Source of the DNA: VRUE01 sp963774555
Lineage (GTDB): Bacteria; Actinomycetota; Thermoleophilia; Solirubrobacterales; 70-9
Direction of reading: 5' to 3'
Length of the DNA stretch: 64,000 nucleotides
Assembly (NCBI GenBank): GCA_963774555.1
Contig: CAVZFL010000001.1
Coordinates: forward strand, 806,001 to 870,000
A program made the translations under genes and the position numbers. This document shows positions 63,317 through 64,000 of this stretch, in pieces. The notes under the pieces were generated by a model, which had not been told where the DNA came from, made no database searches, and saw only the letters and a list, made by a program, of their open reading frames with translations. The stretch's first letter is position 1. Every line of letters starts with the position of its first letter.

Positions 63317-64000
63317 ATGAGCGAGACTGAGCTCAGCGTCATCTGCAAGAACTGCGGCTCCGAGGTCAGTCCCTACGTAACCGAGTGCCCCTACTGTGGC
63401 GCCCGCCTGCGCAAGCGGGCGCCGAAGCTGGAGCGCCGCGGCGACGGCCTTGAGGCGAAGCCGCGCCGTCGTCGCCGACCGGCCTTCCTGCGCCGCCAGC
63501 GCGCCGCCAGCGATGCCCCTTTCAGGCCCTACGCGACGATCGCCGCGATCCTCGGCCCGGCGGCGCTGCTCCTGGTGCAGAAGGCAACCGGCGACGCGCT
63601 CAGCACCTACGGCGGCATCGTCGTGCCGCTGGCGGACCAGTGGTGGCGCTTCCTCACCGCGCCCTTCGCCTACACCGACGTCGGCTACCTCTTCGTCGTC
63701 GCCGTCGGCCTGGCGATCTTCGCCACCGGGCTGGAGCGGCGCCTGGGCACCGCGCCGACGGCCCTGCTGCTGATCGCCTGCGGCTCGCTGGGGATGCTGG
63801 TCGCGAGCGGGATCGCCAACGGGCAGGGCAACATCGAGGTGATCGCCGGCGGCAACGGGATCGCGCTCGGCGCCCTCGCCGCCTGGTTCACGATCCGCCG
63901 CGCCGAGGTGCACGGCGCGATCGACGAGGACTTCGACCTGGTCGGCGTGCTGGTCGCCGCCGCGGTGCTGCTGGCGCTGCCGCTGTTCGAGTCCAGCGCC
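63317..64000 (+). CDS. Zinc-ribbon rhomboid-like membrane protein, 3'-truncated
   Basis: The N terminus has a zinc ribbon (CKNCGSEVSPYVTECPYCG) and a basic linker. Rhomboid-like helices follow (WWRFLTAPFAYTDVGYLFVV, GLAIFATGLERRLG). The segment that should hold the catalytic Ser as G-x-S-G reads AGGNGIALGALAAW, so Ser is replaced by Asn and protease activity is doubtful. The window ends before the catalytic His helix. TATCCT ends 9 nt before ATG 63317, chosen over ATG 63311 for spacing. It is divergent from the aldolase gene. Confidence 0.75.
   Translation, partial: MSETELSVICKNCGSEVSPYVTECPYCGARLRKRAPKLERRGDGLEAKPRRRRRPAFLRRQRAASDAPFRPYATIAAILGPAALLLVQKATGDALSTYGGIVVPLADQWWRFLTAPFAYTDVGYLFVVAVGLAIFATGLERRLGTAPTALLLIACGSLGMLVASGIANGQGNIEVIAGGNGIALGALAAWFTIRRAEVHGAIDEDFDLVGVLVAAAVLLALPLFESSA

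Overview
The window is about 64 kb of very GC-rich, gene-dense DNA from what looks like an actinobacterium. GTG starts are common and many genes seem to lack leaders, with a TANNNT -10 hexamer only 6-11 nt before the start codon. Gene order and families (glmU-prs, rplY-pth, mfd-parvulin-eno-ftsB, rsmI-metG-tatD-rsmA-ispE, an R2-like oxidase fused to SCP2, exported proteins ending in a Solirubrobacter-type repeat domain) suggest Thermoleophilia, probably Solirubrobacterales. That placement is inference from gene content; no marker gene is present to prove it.

Layout. 1-8.3 kb: the 3' part of lon, a membrane glycosyltransferase, a small membrane-anchored protein, a TetR regulator, a hairpin-rich leader, an MMPL exporter and an amidase. 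8.4-11.2 kb: an accessory type II restriction-modification island with vsr on one strand, and an m5C methyltransferase plus a frameshifted restriction nuclease on the other. 11.3-17.7 kb: an R2-like oxidase with an SCP2 tail behind a strong palindromic operator, then five FKBP-like lipoprotein genes (two frameshifted) interleaved with an acyl-CoA ligase, an ABM protein and a PRC-barrel protein. 17.8-21.7 kb: a winged-helix protein, a VOC protein, and an unknown membrane protein overlapping a frameshifted PIN-domain gene. 21.7-35.7 kb: housekeeping genes (glyS, FmdB-type protein, LCP, ROK kinase, rsmI, metG, flavin oxidase, phosphoesterase, tatD, rsmA, ispE, a DedA-PAP2 fusion, a PucR regulator). 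35.8-38.0 kb: an accessory patch with an IS630 transposase (frameshifted), tRNA-Gln(TTG) and a doubly frameshifted HNH gene. 38.0-64 kb: HdeD, glmU, prs, GDPD, a UbiB-like kinase, rplY, pth (apparently CTG start), enoyl-CoA hydratase, an exported beta-helix protein, a GMC oxidoreductase operon, mfd, parvulin, eno, ftsB, a second membrane glycosyltransferase, small unknowns, a thermonuclease, class I aldolase and a rhomboid-like protein cut by the window end.

The most unusual signal lies between the genes. Four families of 40-125 bp palindromic repeats, two copies of each, mostly sit across gene 3' ends. They are A (GTGCAACG type), B (GCACACC type), C (CGTCTTGTACTTTTT type, whose outer arms are inverted copies of the neighbouring gene end) and D (TCCGACATTGACC type, one copy in frame inside ispE). 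They may be bidirectional terminators, mobile palindromic elements, or both.

Ten apparent single-base frameshifts occur in the window, several at C or G runs. They fall mostly in accessory genes but also in the fructose-bisphosphate aldolase gene, so true gene decay and base-calling error must both be considered.
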